DNA from: an uncultured Pelagibacteraceae bacterium
GTDB lineage: Bacteria > Pseudomonadota > Alphaproteobacteria > Pelagibacterales > Pelagibacteraceae
Length of the DNA: 62,863 nucleotides
Direction: 5' to 3'
Assembly (NCBI GenBank): GCA_902598825.1
Contig: CACKDD010000005.1
Location: 1-62,863, forward strand
A program made the translations under genes and the position numbers. Within the stretch, counting starts at the first letter, position 1. The number at the start of each line of letters is the position of its first letter. The notes below the pieces were generated by a model. The model saw only the letters and a list, made by a program, of their open reading frames with translations. It did no database searches and was not told the DNA's origin. Shown in pieces: positions 50,445 through 60,008 of this stretch.

Positions 50445-51902
50445 GTGAGTCAACAGAAATCAAAAAAAACACTTATCAATTGGGATTTAGTTTCAGTAAA
50501 TCCAAATAACAAAAATTGGGATTGGAAAGATTTATTTTATTTTTGGGGCGTTAATATTCAAAGTATTATTGGATTTTCACTTATTGCATCTCTTTATATT
50601 ATTTATGATATGAATTCGATGGTTGTTTTTTTTGGTACAGTATTAGGTTCTTTTTTGGTTTATTTATTTTCAAATTGGATTGGAAAACCGTCACAAAAAT
50701 TTGGATTACCATTTGTCGTTTTATTGAGATCCTCATTAGGCTTTAATGGTGCTAAAATTTTTGGACTATTAAGATGTATAACTGGAATTTTTATGTTTGG
50801 GGTTCAAACATATTTTTTGTCAAAAGCTATAGTTTACTTAATTAGGATAGGCATTTTTTCATATAACCCTGAAATATTAAATAAAGAAATTTTTTTAATG
50901 TTCTTTTTAGGATTAAATATCATCGACTGGTTCTCGCTTTTAATTACAATCATCGCTCAAGGATTTTTATTCAGTGCAGGAATGATTTTTAATAGGAAAA
51001 TAATAAAATTTTCTGCAATTACAGTTTATTTGGGAATGATAGTATTTTTCTTTTCAACATTATTATTAGATGTAAAGTCTTCATCTTACGCATTTATCAA
51101 TTCTTTAAATTATCTTAATTTTTTTGATAAAAACAATATCGCTCCATTGATTACAGTTACAGGTACAATGTTTACATTTTTCTCAATAGTAATTATGAAT
51201 TTTGGTGATTTTTCTAGATATGTTAAAAATGAAAAAGAACTTAAAAAAGGAAATTTGAGTTTATTATTAAACTTAATTATTTTTTCATTTTTTACATTAT
51301 TTATAGTGACTGGAGCTGATGCTTTTTTAAAACAGGATCCAGATAATTTGAATAGAATACTAACAAATCCAACAGATATAATTGGAAAACTAAATAATTT
51401 ACTTGTGACAATTTTAGTTTTAATTTTTATTATTATTGCTTCAGCATCCACAAATTTAATTGCTAATTTTATTCCCTCTCAATATTCTCTGATTAATTTT
51501 ATTCCTTCATCTTTTTCATTAAAAAGTTCTAGTATTACAATTATAATTTTAGCTTTTGGGATTAGTATTTTCTGGCTTACTTATTTTAGTCAAATTGGTG
51601 CATTGTCTTATTTGGATACTATAGGTGCTTTTTTTGGTCCATTGGCTGGAATAATGATATCTGATTTCTATTTTATTAAAAAAGAAAATTTAGTTAATAA
51701 AGATATTTATTCTTTAGAAAAAGATGGTGCTTATTATTATTCTAGTGGGTGGCATATTAAGGGAACCTATTCCTTAATTTTAGGGTTTATTTTTTCAGCA
51801 TCAACTATTTGGAATAGCAATTTAATGTTTCTACAATCTTATTCATGGATAATAGGAGCTTTTATTGCCTCTTCGGTCTATTACCTTTTAGCAAAAGACT
51901 AA
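50445..51902 (+). CDS. NCS1 family nucleobase:cation symporter
   Basis: A 485-residue membrane protein with about 12 helices, starting with GTG at 50445. It opens with NWDLVSVNPNNKNWDWKDLFYFWGVNIQSIIGFSL, typical of NCS1 (CodB/allantoin permease) proteins, and includes the WFSLLITIIAQGF and GAFFGPLAGIMISDFYFIKKENL segments. Probable substrates are cytosine, allantoin, hydantoin or vitamin B6-type compounds. Co-directional with the TRAP genes and an SDR. Confidence 0.86.
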   Translation: MSQQKSKKTLINWDLVSVNPNNKNWDWKDLFYFWGVNIQSIIGFSLIASLYIIYDMNSMVVFFGTVLGSFLVYLFSNWIGKPSQKFGLPFVVLLRSSLGFNGAKIFGLLRCITGIFMFGVQTYFLSKAIVYLIRIGIFSYNPEILNKEIFLMFFLGLNIIDWFSLLITIIAQGFLFSAGMIFNRKIIKFSAITVYLGMIVFFFSTLLLDVKSSSYAFINSLNYLNFFDKNNIAPLITVTGTMFTFFSIVIMNFGDFSRYVKNEKELKKGNLSLLLNLIIFSFFTLFIVTGADAFLKQDPDNLNRILTNPTDIIGKLNNLLVTILVLIFIIIASASTNLIANFIPSQYSLINFIPSSFSLKSSSITIIILAFGISIFWLTYFSQIGALSYLDTIGAFFGPLAGIMISDFYFIKKENLVNKDIYSLEKDGAYYYSSGWHIKGTYSLILGFIFSASTIWNSNLMFLQSYSWIIGAFIASSVYYLLAKD

Positions 51903-51906
51903 TTAA

Positions 51907-52659
51907 ATGAATAAGAATCTATTTGATTTTAAAAATAAAACTGCAGTAATTACTGGGGGAGCACAAGGATTTGGTTTAGATATTGCAAAAAGGTTTTTAG
52001 AAGGTGGTGCAAAAGTAGTTATTTGGGATATAGACTCTAGACTTTTAGAAAAAGTTCTTAACGATATTAATAACGATAATTTAACTTCTAATATAGTTGA
52101 TGTTTCGAATTATAAAATAGTTGAAGATGCAGTAAATAAGACTCTTAAAAATTCAAATATAGATATACTAATCAATAATGCTGGCATTACTGGACCAACA
52201 GCACCATTATGGGAGTATGATGTTGATAAGTGGAATGAAATAGTAAAAATTAATCTATTTGGAACATTCAATTGTTGTAGAGCAATTGTACCTAGCATGA
52301 TTAAAAATAACTATGGGAGGATTGTTAATGTTGCTTCAGTTGCTGGAAAAGATGGTAATGCAAATGCAAGTGCCTATAGTTCAGGAAAAGCAGGAGCGAT
52401 TGGATTAACCAAATCACTTGGAAAAGAACTTGCTGATAAGAACATTGCAGTTAATGCTGTTACACCAGCAGGGGCAAAAACTAGAATTTTAGACCAAATG
52501 ACCAAAGAACATGTCCAAAGAATGCTTTCAAAAGTGCCAAGAGGTAGATTTCTGGAGGTTGAAGAGTTTACCTCTTTAGTTTGCTGGTTGTCTTCAGAGG
52601 AGAATACTTTTTCTACAGCAGCTGTTTTTGATATCAGTGGAGGTCGATCGACTTATTAA
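51907..52659 (+). CDS. Short-chain dehydrogenase/reductase (FabG-like)
   Basis: A 250-residue classical SDR: TGGAQGFGLDIA (16-27) for cofactor, NNAGI (about 86-90), catalytic serine in VASVAGKDG and YSSGK. Sequence is close to 3-oxoacyl-ACP reductases and sugar dehydrogenases. It follows the NCS1 gene by 4 bases, so it may process the solute imported by the TRAP or NCS1 transporters. Its end overlaps the small convergent frame by 4 bases. Confidence 0.86.
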   Translation: MNKNLFDFKNKTAVITGGAQGFGLDIAKRFLEGGAKVVIWDIDSRLLEKVLNDINNDNLTSNIVDVSNYKIVEDAVNKTLKNSNIDILINNAGITGPTAPLWEYDVDKWNEIVKINLFGTFNCCRAIVPSMIKNNYGRIVNVASVAGKDGNANASAYSSGKAGAIGLTKSLGKELADKNIAVNAVTPAGAKTRILDQMTKEHVQRMLSKVPRGRFLEVEEFTSLVCWLSSEENTFSTAAVFDISGGRSTY

Positions 52660-52793
52660 ATTCGAGGTTTTTGTTCGATTATCTTAGTTTGATTAAGTTT
52701 AGCTCGTCCAAATTTAACATCTTTTGACATAACTGGAGCAAAAATCATTATTGACCAGTAAATTAGTAAAATAAAAATGGAAATTGTCTTCAT
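52656..52793 (-). CDS. Small exported or membrane protein, 45 aa
   Basis: A 45-codon frame starting ATG at 52793: a hydrophobic segment (MKTISIFILLIYWSIMIFAP) followed by a polar, basic tail ending EQKPRI. It looks like a signal peptide or anchor with a short mature part. No strong ribosome site is visible, and the frame is open upstream to 52844 with a less likely start. It fills an otherwise empty 200-base gap. Function unknown. Confidence 0.45.
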   Translation of the reverse strand: MKTISIFILLIYWSIMIFAPVMSKDVKFGRAKLNQTKIIEQKPRI

Positions 52794-52878
52794 AATTATT
52801 ATATACGAATAAAAATTGATTTTAGATTGTTTAAATTTTGTCAAAATAATGTATTAACAATTTTCTTTAAAAAATTTT

Positions 52879-53529
52879 ATGAAAATAATTTTAATATTTT
52901 TAATCAATATTTTCTTAATAACCGGAGTAAGTGCCGCTAGTGAAATTAAAGTATTTGAATTTACTGAAGTTGAACTTTCAGAACTAGAGGTCAGAAAGGT
53001 AAGAGGTGCAGATAATAAGACAAATTATTCAATTGGATCAAATGAAAATGGCAATTTTTTAAAAGCCACTGCTGACAATGCCGCTTCTGGTTTAGGAAAA
53101 GAGTTAAAAATAGACCTTAATAAGACACCCTTTATTAATATTACATGGAAAGTTGAGAAAGATTTATCTGGTATAAAAGAAGATACTAAGAAAGGACATG
53201 ATTTTGCCGCAAGAGTGTTTGTAATTAAAAAGACAGGTGCAACACCATTATCTAATAGAGCAATAAATTATGTTTTCTCAAGTAATAATGAAATTGGATT
53301 TAATTCCCCTAGTCCATACACTAAAAAATCAATAGATAGTGTTTTGTCTACTACTAAAGATAACCTCAATGAATGGGTTACTGTAAAGGTAAATGTAAAA
53401 GAAGATTTTAAAAAATTTCATAATTTGGATGTAAATGAATTAGATGGATTAGCTATCATGTCTGATACGGACAATTCTAAAATGAAATCAATTGCTTATT
53501 TTCAGAATATTTACTTTTCTGTAGATTAA
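52879..53529 (+). CDS. Exported DUF3047 family protein
   Basis: A 216-residue secreted protein with a signal peptide (1-19) and the DUF3047 pattern: the FLKATADNAASGLGKELKIDLNKTPFINITWKVEKDLS core and the DFAARVFVIKK and INYVFSSNNEIG blocks, ending in YFQNIYFSVD. Its fold resembles carbohydrate-binding jelly-roll modules, and the function is not established. It stands alone as a transcript. Confidence 0.83.
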   Translation: MKIILIFLINIFLITGVSAASEIKVFEFTEVELSELEVRKVRGADNKTNYSIGSNENGNFLKATADNAASGLGKELKIDLNKTPFINITWKVEKDLSGIKEDTKKGHDFAARVFVIKKTGATPLSNRAINYVFSSNNEIGFNSPSPYTKKSIDSVLSTTKDNLNEWVTVKVNVKEDFKKFHNLDVNELDGLAIMSDTDNSKMKSIAYFQNIYFSVD

Positions 53530-53670
53530 TTACATTTTAAAATATTTTTTTAAAATTGTTCCAAATAATGAGAGAAGAATTGCAACAACCACATCCTCTA
53601 ATGGACTTGCTTGTGGGTAACCAAAGTTCCAAGCTACAACCATTACTAACCATATAACAAAAATATTCAC
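53530..53670 (-). CDS. Small two-helix membrane protein, 46 aa
   Basis: GTG start at 53670 and TAA immediately after the stop of the DUF3047 gene. The peptide has a hydrophobic start (MNIFVIWLVMVVAWNFGYP), a short turn with acidic residues (SPLEDV) and a second hydrophobic stretch ending in a basic KKYFKM tail. The tight placement and ordered hydrophobic pattern suggest a real gene, but there is no clear ribosome site. Function unknown. Confidence 0.45.
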   Translation of the reverse strand: MNIFVIWLVMVVAWNFGYPQASPLEDVVVAILLSLFGTILKKYFKM

Positions 53671-53727
53671 TATCAGTGTTATATCTTAGTTTATGTAAAA
53701 TAGTTATTTTTTTGATATAATTAATTA

Positions 53728-54150
53728 ATGCACGAAAATTTTTTTCATAAATTAAAAGTTTATTACGAGGATACAGATTCGGGTGGAGTTGTTTATTATG
53801 CGAATTATCTTAAGTTTTTAGAAAGAGCTAGAACAGAGGCTTTGTTTTCAATTGGGTTTAGTAATAAAAAAATTCAAGAAGAATTTGAAGCATTAATAAT
53901 AGTTAAATCTTGCAATATTGAGTATAAAAAATCTGCATTTCTAGAAGATGAATTAACTATTAGATCTTTTGTGAAATCTATAACTAAAACATCTTTTTTT
54001 ATGAATCAAATAATTTCAAAAGATGAAAAAATTATTGTAGAGGCTCAAGTGCATTTGGTTTTTATTGATAAAAATGGAAAACCAATAAAAATCCCTGAAG
54101 ATATATATTCAAAATTTAAACCTTATTTTTGTGACACGATTAAAGCTTAG
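53728..54150 (+). CDS. ybgC: YbgC acyl-CoA thioesterase (Tol-Pal associated)
   Basis: A 140-residue hot-dog fold thioesterase. The active-site motif YYEDTDSGGVVYYANYLKFLERART contains the catalytic aspartate (D17) and the Y-A-N-Y signature. In proteobacteria it belongs to the Tol-Pal locus and may act on phospholipid-linked acyl groups; tolQRAB is not in this window. A truncated copy of the same gene lies at 38426-38593. The end overlaps the convergent uracil-DNA glycosylase by 11 bases. Confidence 0.92.
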   Translation: MHENFFHKLKVYYEDTDSGGVVYYANYLKFLERARTEALFSIGFSNKKIQEEFEALIIVKSCNIEYKKSAFLEDELTIRSFVKSITKTSFFMNQIISKDEKIIVEAQVHLVFIDKNGKPIKIPEDIYSKFKPYFCDTIKA

Positions 54151-54820
54151 AAATTTTTTTGGCCTTTCTAAATAATCTATTAATCATAGCATGAGTTACA
54201 ACTTTGGTATTAACATTTCTTGGACTAGGATGATAGCAAGCTATTAAAATTTTATTATCAGGTAATAGATATTTTTTACCATGTTTAAATTCAAATTTAT
54301 TATTAATATTAAATTTTTTTTTGTAAATTTTTACACAATTATCGAATGCTACCTTACCAAGCGTTACAATAACTTTTATTTTTTTTAGATAATCAATTTC
54401 TTTTATAAAATAGTTTGAGCATTGACTTAATTCTTCATTCATAGGTTTGTCACTTGGAGGAACACATTTTAAAATATTTGTTATATATGTAGATTTTAAT
54501 TTTAAACCATCATCTTTATTTTCAGAAAAATCTTGATTAGATATTTTGACAGAAAAAAGACTTTTAAAAAGAAAATTTCCAGATTTATCTCCTGTAAAAG
54601 CTCTACCTGTTCTTGTTCCCCCATGAGCTGCAGGAGCTAAACCAACAATCATTAATCTTGCATTTATATCGCCAAAACCAGTAACAGGTTTTCCCCAATA
54701 TTTTTCATTAAAATTTTGTTTTCTTTTTTCCAATGATATTTTTTTTATAAAATTTGCTAAACGAGGACATTTTTTGCATTTAACTATTGTTTTATTTAAT
54801 TTTTTAAACTTAATGTTCAT
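54140..54820 (-). CDS. Uracil-DNA glycosylase family 5 (UdgB-like)
   Basis: A 226-residue DNA-repair glycosylase. The N-terminal Fe-S cysteines are seen in KCKKCPRL (C14, C17-type) with further cysteines near 118-130 and 140; motif A is GLAPAAHGG (70-78) and motif B is HPSPRNVNT near 201. The HGG motif is that of family 5, which removes uracil and other deaminated bases. The overlap with ybgC (11 bases) is only between the ends. Confidence 0.86.
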   Translation of the reverse strand: MNIKFKKLNKTIVKCKKCPRLANFIKKISLEKRKQNFNEKYWGKPVTGFGDINARLMIVGLAPAAHGGTRTGRAFTGDKSGNFLFKSLFSVKISNQDFSENKDDGLKLKSTYITNILKCVPPSDKPMNEELSQCSNYFIKEIDYLKKIKVIVTLGKVAFDNCVKIYKKKFNINNKFEFKHGKKYLLPDNKILIACYHPSPRNVNTKVVTHAMINRLFRKAKKISKL

Positions 54821-54822
54821 TA

Positions 54823-55380
54823 ATGAAATTACTAAATATTATATTAATTATATTTATAGCTTTAACAAACGAAATTAAAGCAGATTCAAAAAATCAACTT
54901 TTTGAAAAACTTCAAAAAGGGGGTAATTTAATTTTTATCAGACACGCTTATGCACCTGGAAATGGAGATCCTGATAATTTTGATATTAAGGATTGTTCTA
55001 CTCAGCGAAATTTAAGTGATACAGGAAGAAAGCAATCAGAAAAAATTGGAAATTTTTTTAATGAAAATAAAATCCCAATAGATTTAGTGATTTCAAGTGA
55101 ATGGTGCAGATGCAAAGAAACAGCTTTAATAGCATTTGATAAATTCAAAACAAAGAATTTTTTAAATTCATTTTATAGTGCAAAATTTGCTAAAAATAAA
55201 AAATTTCAAATGTTAAATCTTGAAAAATATATTGATAATTGGAATGAAGATAAGAATTTAGTTCTGATTACACATTATGTGGTAATATCTGAAATATTAA
55301 ATTATGCTCCAAGTTCAGGAGAAATTGTAATATCAGATAAAAATTTTGAAATAATAGGAAATATAGAAATAGATTATTAA
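54823..55380 (+). CDS. Exported histidine phosphatase family protein
   Basis: A 185-residue histidine acid phosphatase/phosphoglycerate mutase superfamily protein with signal peptide (1-20) and the FIRHAYAPG motif (phosphohistidine H41), R-N-L-S-D-T-G-R and EWCRCKETA, with a second His in LITHYVVI. Because of the signal peptide it should act in the periplasm. It begins two bases from the glycosylase start, so these divergent genes also share a minimal gap. Substrate unknown. Confidence 0.85.
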   Translation: MKLLNIILIIFIALTNEIKADSKNQLFEKLQKGGNLIFIRHAYAPGNGDPDNFDIKDCSTQRNLSDTGRKQSEKIGNFFNENKIPIDLVISSEWCRCKETALIAFDKFKTKNFLNSFYSAKFAKNKKFQMLNLEKYIDNWNEDKNLVLITHYVVISEILNYAPSSGEIVISDKNFEIIGNIEIDY

Positions 55381-55385
55381 ATATT

Positions 55386-55511
55386 ATGTCCTCTAAAAGA
55401 GCTATGAAACAAGCACAAAAACAAGCTTACGCTAAACACAGAAGTAATATTACTAATAGTCGATTTAACAAAAAAGATAGAAATTCTACAAAAAATAAAA
55501 AAAAACGTTAA
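55386..55511 (+). CDS. Small basic protein, 41 aa
   Basis: A 41-residue peptide, ATG at 55386, TAA at 55509-55511, with about 17 lysines or arginines, no hydrophobic stretch and many Q/N/S residues. It starts 5 bases after the phosphatase stop and its own stop overlaps the end of the convergent gene by 4 bases. Such very basic, unstructured peptides may bind nucleic acid or ribosome, but nothing is recognisable. Confidence 0.5.
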   Translation: MSSKRAMKQAQKQAYAKHRSNITNSRFNKKDRNSTKNKKKR

Positions 55512-55936
55512 CTTTCTTTTTTAAATTTTTCAATTTTTTTACAGGTAGAAATTTTTGAGATACCCACTTCATCATTTAGCACAGTTTTCATGAAAATTTC
55601 TTGTTTTCCTTTTTCAAATAAAATTTGAGTATAAAATTGTGGGTAGCCATGTTTATGAGTTAATATCCTTCCATTTTCCTCGTAAATATTTCTTACATAA
55701 GAATTTTTCTTTTTCACACTAAGATCTGTAATTCTATATTTTTGATATGTTTTTTCTTTATAAATATAATTTCTGGTCATTATTAACTCATTCAGATTGA
55801 GAATATATTCGTTCTTTATAAACTCATCTTGTTGATCATCACACAAACTCATAATAATTACTTCTGATTTAAGCTGTTGTGCAGGAATTAATACAAATAG
55901 AATAATTATAAATTTTAAAAAATTATTCTTTTTCAT
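55508..55936 (-). CDS. Exported protein of unknown function, 142 aa
   Basis: Signal peptide (MKKNNFLKFIIILFVLIPAQQLKS) and a mature part of about 118 residues, mostly beta strands, with three cysteines. The start at ATG 55936 has the usual lysine-rich leader; an in-frame ATG at 55948 is possible. It overlaps the upstream small membrane protein by 14 bases, which suggests translational coupling. No family recognised. Confidence 0.6.
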   Translation of the reverse strand: MKKNNFLKFIIILFVLIPAQQLKSEVIIMSLCDDQQDEFIKNEYILNLNELIMTRNYIYKEKTYQKYRITDLSVKKKNSYVRNIYEENGRILTHKHGYPQFYTQILFEKGKQEIFMKTVLNDEVGISKISTCKKIEKFKKES

Positions 55937-56096
55937 TTTTGTCAGCAAAAAATAATCCTATCAAAAGTAGAGCAGTCCATCCTAATCCTAAAAGGCCCTT
56001 GAATACACTGGTATCGGCACTCCAGATATCAAGAAACAAAGCACCAAAAATAAGACCCAAAATATAAACTATTATAACAATTGTAACTTTACTCAT
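55923..56096 (-). CDS. Small two-helix membrane protein, 57 aa
   Basis: A 57-residue frame with ATG at 56096. It has a first helix (VTIVIIVYILGLIFGALFL), a short loop with W-S-A-D-T-S, and a second helix (GLLGLGWTALLLIGLFF) with an acidic and basic tail. It overlaps DUF1289 upstream by 8 bases and the exported protein downstream by 14 bases, forming a tightly packed set of three. The chained overlaps are the best evidence that it is translated. Confidence 0.6.
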   Translation of the reverse strand: MSKVTIVIIVYILGLIFGALFLDIWSADTSVFKGLLGLGWTALLLIGLFFADKNEKE

Positions 56097-56340
56097 TTTT
56101 TAAATTTTTTTTAAAAAGAGAGATACCATTTTCAATTTTATATGTATAGGACTCTTCAAAACTTTTTAATTGCCATCCAGTTAGTCTTTTTTTGATTGTT
56201 GTAATATTTTTAAGCTTCCATTCTTCTAGAGTTTCTTCTGATTTCCATTTCTGTTTTTCAGCATTGGTTCTTCCACAACCATAACAATAACCTGTCTTGG
56301 GATCAGTTTTACAAATACTTATACAGGGTGAAATAACCAT
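56089..56340 (-). CDS. DUF1289 family protein
   Basis: An 83-residue protein with the DUF1289 pattern VISPCISICKTDPKTGYCYGCGRTNAEKQKW, where the four cysteines (about 6, 10, 19 and 22) probably bind zinc or an iron-sulfur cluster. The second half is lysine-rich and helical. These proteins are common in proteobacteria and of unknown function. First of three overlapping minus-strand genes. Confidence 0.85.
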   Translation of the reverse strand: MVISPCISICKTDPKTGYCYGCGRTNAEKQKWKSEETLEEWKLKNITTIKKRLTGWQLKSFEESYTYKIENGISLFKKNLKNE

Positions 56341-56385
56341 ATTAATATTATAGAGGAAATATAATCTAATTTACAATAAATGTCG

Positions 56386-56414
56386 TTGGACAAATAGTTT
56401 CAATAATATATAAA
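56386..56414 (+). promoter_or_regulatory. Promoter of tRNA-Leu
   Basis: TTGGAC (56386-56391) and TATAAA (56409-56414) separated by 17 bases, with transcription expected about 8 bases later, just before the tRNA at 56429. It may also start the tig-clpP transcript. Confidence 0.45.
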
Positions 56415-56428
56415 ACGACTTAATTTGT

Positions 56429-56513
56429 GGGGCGATGGCGGAATTGGTAGACGCGTCGGTCTTAGGAACCGATAGAGCAATCTGTGAAGGTTCGAGTCCT
56501 TTTCGCCCTACCA
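56429..56513 (+). tRNA. tRNA-Leu (TAG)
   Basis: An 85-base class II tRNA with CCA encoded. Acceptor stem GGGGCGA pairs with TCGCCCT, the long variable arm is present, the D loop is of the Leu type (GCGGAATTGGTAGACGC), and the anticodon loop CTTAGGA reads TAG, decoding CTN codons. It starts 11 bases before the trigger factor gene. Confidence 0.95.
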
Positions 56514-56523
56514 TAACTAAATT

Positions 56524-57945
56524 ATGAAAGTTACAATAGAAAATAAAAAAGGTTTAAACAAAGATCTTAAAGTATTCGTAGATAAAAAAACTATGAATAC
56601 CTACATGGATGATAAATACGAAGAAATTAAGGGAACAGTAAATTTAAAAGGTTTTAGACCCGGAAAAGTCCCCAGAGAAATTTTAAAAAGACAATTTGGC
56701 AAAGCAGTTTTTAATGAAGTATTAGACAAAGTTATAAAAGATACTTCAACTAAAGCATTGGAGGAAAATAAAATTAAACCAGCAGGTCAACCAAAATTAG
56801 ACTTAAAAACTTATGGTGAAGATAAAGATTTAGAATATATAATATCTGTAACTGAACTTCCAAAAGTTGAAATTAAGTCAATAGAAAATATAAAATTTGA
56901 CCAATACTCAGTTAAAATAGACAATAGTGAGTCTGATAAAAGAATAAAAGAAATTGCAAAAAATCAACCCAATTTTAAAGATGCTTCAGAAAATTCTAAA
57001 GCTAAAGAGGGAGACCTTGTAGCTTTTGATTACACAGCAACGGTAGATAATAAAACTTTTAAAGGTGGAGAAGGTAAAAATACTCAGCTTACTCTAGGTA
57101 AAGATTTATTTTTAAAAGGTTTTGACAAACAGTTATTAGGCGTAAAAAAAGGAGATGAAAAAACTGTAGAGGCTGTATTACCTGAAAATTTTCCTGAAAA
57201 AGAATTGATAAATAAAAAAGCAAAATTTGTTTGTAAGATTTTAACTATTAAAAACCCTGAAGAAACTAAAATAGACGATGAGTTTGCAAAAAATTTAGGT
57301 GCAAAAGATCTTAAAGATCTGAAATCTTTAATATCAAAACAAATAAACGATGAATATACAAATTCGTTAGACCGATTTTCAAAAAATCAAATATTAAAGG
57401 AAATTGAAAAATTCAAAGTTTCTGAGATACCTGAAAATTTAATTGAGGATGAAATTAAGATTTTATCACAAGGAATGTCTGAAGAAGATGCAAAAAAAAG
57501 TAGAAAAAATTTTGAAGATGTCGCAAAAAAAAGAATTAAAGTAGGTTTAGTTTTAAATGAATTTGGAGAAAAAAATCAAATTAAAGTTACAGAACAAGAA
57601 TTACAAGCTGAAGTTCAAAAACAAATAAGAATGATGCCAGGCCAAGAAAAAATGGTAATGGATTTTTATCAAAAAAATCCGTCAGCACTTTCTAGTTTAA
57701 GAGGAACAGTATATGAGGAAAAAATTCTAAAGTTAATTAAAGAAAAAGCTAAGCCTAATAAAAAAGAAATTTCAAAAGATGAAGCAGAAAAAATTTTAAA
57801 ACAATCTCAATTACAGGAATACAGTCACCCCAATAAGGATGAAAAAAAAGTTGAAGATAAAAAGTTAAGTAGTAATAAAACTAAGCCTAAATCGACAAAA
57901 ATTAAACCTCCGGTTAAAAAATCAAAAAAAGTTAGCAAAAAGTAA
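56524..57945 (+). CDS. tig: Trigger factor
   Basis: A 473-residue ribosome-associated chaperone and peptidyl-prolyl isomerase. The ribosome-binding [10 protein letters not shown] motif (44-53) is present, the FKBP domain spans about 157-245, and the C-terminal helical arms follow. The last 50 residues are a lysine-rich, low-complexity tail not seen in E. coli. First gene of the tig-clpP-clpX-lon block. Confidence 0.95.
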   Translation: MKVTIENKKGLNKDLKVFVDKKTMNTYMDDKYEEIKGTVNLKGFRPGKVPREILKRQFGKAVFNEVLDKVIKDTSTKALEENKIKPAGQPKLDLKTYGEDKDLEYIISVTELPKVEIKSIENIKFDQYSVKIDNSESDKRIKEIAKNQPNFKDASENSKAKEGDLVAFDYTATVDNKTFKGGEGKNTQLTLGKDLFLKGFDKQLLGVKKGDEKTVEAVLPENFPEKELINKKAKFVCKILTIKNPEETKIDDEFAKNLGAKDLKDLKSLISKQINDEYTNSLDRFSKNQILKEIEKFKVSEIPENLIEDEIKILSQGMSEEDAKKSRKNFEDVAKKRIKVGLVLNEFGEKNQIKVTEQELQAEVQKQIRMMPGQEKMVMDFYQKNPSALSSLRGTVYEEKILKLIKEKAKPNKKEISKDEAEKILKQSQLQEYSHPNKDEKKVEDKKLSSNKTKPKSTKIKPPVKKSKKVSKK

Positions 57946-57977
57946 TCTCAAGTTGTATAAGTAAAACGAATCAACTT

Positions 57978-58589
57978 ATGACAAACAAAATATCAGAATT
58001 TATGAGTACTCTAGTTCCCATGGTTGTTGAACAATCAAGTAAAGGTGAGCGTGCATATGATATTTATTCAAGATTATTAAAAGAAAGAATTATCTTTTTA
58101 ACAGGTCAGATAAATGACAACGTTGCTTCACTGGTAACAGCACAACTTTTATTTTTAGAGGCAGAAGATCCTAAAAAGGAAATTTATTTGTATATTAATA
58201 GTCCAGGTGGATTAGTTACTGCTGGATTGGGAATTTATGATACAATGAAATATGTAAAGCCTGATATTTCTACTTTATGCATTGGTCAAGCTGCATCTAT
58301 GGGTTCATTTTTACTTTCAGCAGGAACAAAAGGTAAAAGATTTTCATTACCAAATTCTAGGATAATGGTTCATCAACCATCTGCAGGTTTTCAAGGTCAA
58401 GCAACTGATATAGAAATTCATGCAAATGAGGTTTTGTCTTTGAAAAAAAGATTAAACGAAATTTATTCAAAACATACTGGAAAAACAGTAGAAGAAATAA
58501 AGTTAGCTCTTGAGAGAGATAATTTTATGACTGCTGATGCAGCAAAATCTTTTGGATTAATAGATGAAGTAGTAGAGAAAAGATCTTAA
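57978..58589 (+). CDS. clpP: ATP-dependent Clp protease proteolytic subunit
   Basis: A 203-residue serine peptidase that forms the ClpP 14-mer. The catalytic triad is S107 (GQAASMGS), H132 (MVHQP) and D181 (ERDNF). The N-terminus carries the usual short propeptide-like segment. It follows tig by 32 bases, and ClpX lies 89 bases after it; the gap holds a possible clpX promoter with TATAAT near 58640. Confidence 0.97.
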   Translation: MTNKISEFMSTLVPMVVEQSSKGERAYDIYSRLLKERIIFLTGQINDNVASLVTAQLLFLEAEDPKKEIYLYINSPGGLVTAGLGIYDTMKYVKPDISTLCIGQAASMGSFLLSAGTKGKRFSLPNSRIMVHQPSAGFQGQATDIEIHANEVLSLKKRLNEIYSKHTGKTVEEIKLALERDNFMTADAAKSFGLIDEVVEKRS

Positions 58590-58678
58590 AATACTATATA
58601 TTGATTTTAGCTTATTCGAAACTTGATTAGTAACTAGTTCTTATAATAAAGTAATTAAATTGATTCGTTATAAAATTT

Positions 58679-59947
58679 ATGAGCACTAATAACAAAAATA
58701 TCCTTTACTGTTCTTTCTGTGGAAAGAGCCAACACGAAGTAAGAAAACTTATAGCTGGTCCTACAGTTTTTATTTGTGATGAATGTGTTGAATTATGTAT
58801 GGATATTATTAAGGAAGAAAGTAAAGACACTTTTGTAAAACATCAAGACGGTCTTCCTTCACCTAAAGAAATTTGTTCAGTATTAGATGATTATGTAATT
58901 GGTCAGGCACATGCAAAAAAAGTTTTGTCTGTTGCAGTTCATAATCACTATAAGAGATTAAATTATGAAAATAAAACTAGTAAAAATGTTGAACTTGCTA
59001 AATCAAACATTCTTTTGGTAGGTCCTACAGGATGTGGAAAAACTTTATTAGCTCAAACTTTAGCAAGAATTCTTGATGTACCTTTTACCATGGCTGACGC
59101 AACTACACTTACAGAAGCTGGTTATGTAGGAGAAGATGTTGAAAATATTATTTTAAAATTATTACAAGCAGCAGATTACAATGTTGAAAAAGCTCAAAGG
59201 GGCATTGTTTATATAGATGAGGTTGATAAAATAAGTAGAAAATCAGAGAACCCTTCAATAACAAGAGATGTTTCTGGCGAAGGTGTTCAGCAAGCTTTAT
59301 TAAAGATTATGGAGGGGACAGTTGCAAGTGTTCCACCTCAAGGAGGAAGAAAACACCCTCAACAAGAATTTTTACAAGTTGATACAACTAATATTCTTTT
59401 TATATGTGGTGGTGCCTTTGCAGGTCTTGATAAAATTATTTCTCAAAGAGACAAAGGAACATCAATTGGTTTCGGAGCTGATGTTAAAAATACACAAGAT
59501 AAAAAAACAGGAGAATGGATGAAAGGTTTAGAACCAGAAGATTTATTAAGATATGGTTTAATTCCAGAATTTATAGGTCGATTACCAATGATTGCGACTT
59601 TAGAAGATTTAGATGAAAAATCTTTAATTAAGATTTTAGGAGAACCAAAAAATTCATTAACAAAACAATACCAAGAATTATTCAAACTAGATGGCGCAAA
59701 ATTAACTTTCAGAGATAATGCTTTAAAAGAAATAGCACTTAAAGCAATTAAGAAAAAAACTGGAGCTAGGGGTCTAAGATCAATATTAGAAAATATTCTA
59801 TTGAAAACTATGTATGATTTACCTAGTCAAGAAAATATAGAAGAGGTTATAGTTGATGCCTCTGCGGTAAAAGGTCAGTCTCAGCCAATAATCGTTCACT
59901 CAAAAACTGACAACAAATCCAAGACAAACAAGACTACAGCGGCCTAA
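58679..59947 (+). CDS. clpX: ATP-dependent Clp protease ATP-binding subunit ClpX
   Basis: A 422-residue AAA+ unfoldase. A zinc-binding domain is formed by C11, C14, C33 and C36; Walker A is GPTGCGKT (about 115-122), Walker B is VYIDEVDKI, and the RH box and IGF-like loop to ClpP are in SIGFGADV. It targets ssrA-tagged and specific substrates to ClpP. C-terminal tail is lysine/threonine rich. Confidence 0.97.
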   Translation: MSTNNKNILYCSFCGKSQHEVRKLIAGPTVFICDECVELCMDIIKEESKDTFVKHQDGLPSPKEICSVLDDYVIGQAHAKKVLSVAVHNHYKRLNYENKTSKNVELAKSNILLVGPTGCGKTLLAQTLARILDVPFTMADATTLTEAGYVGEDVENIILKLLQAADYNVEKAQRGIVYIDEVDKISRKSENPSITRDVSGEGVQQALLKIMEGTVASVPPQGGRKHPQQEFLQVDTTNILFICGGAFAGLDKIISQRDKGTSIGFGADVKNTQDKKTGEWMKGLEPEDLLRYGLIPEFIGRLPMIATLEDLDEKSLIKILGEPKNSLTKQYQELFKLDGAKLTFRDNALKEIALKAIKKKTGARGLRSILENILLKTMYDLPSQENIEEVIVDASAVKGQSQPIIVHSKTDNKSKTNKTTAA

Positions 59948-60008
59948 TATCCTTAATAAGTTAGAAAAAGGTATTGCAATATAAATTATAATATCCATAT
60001 TTAAGGTC

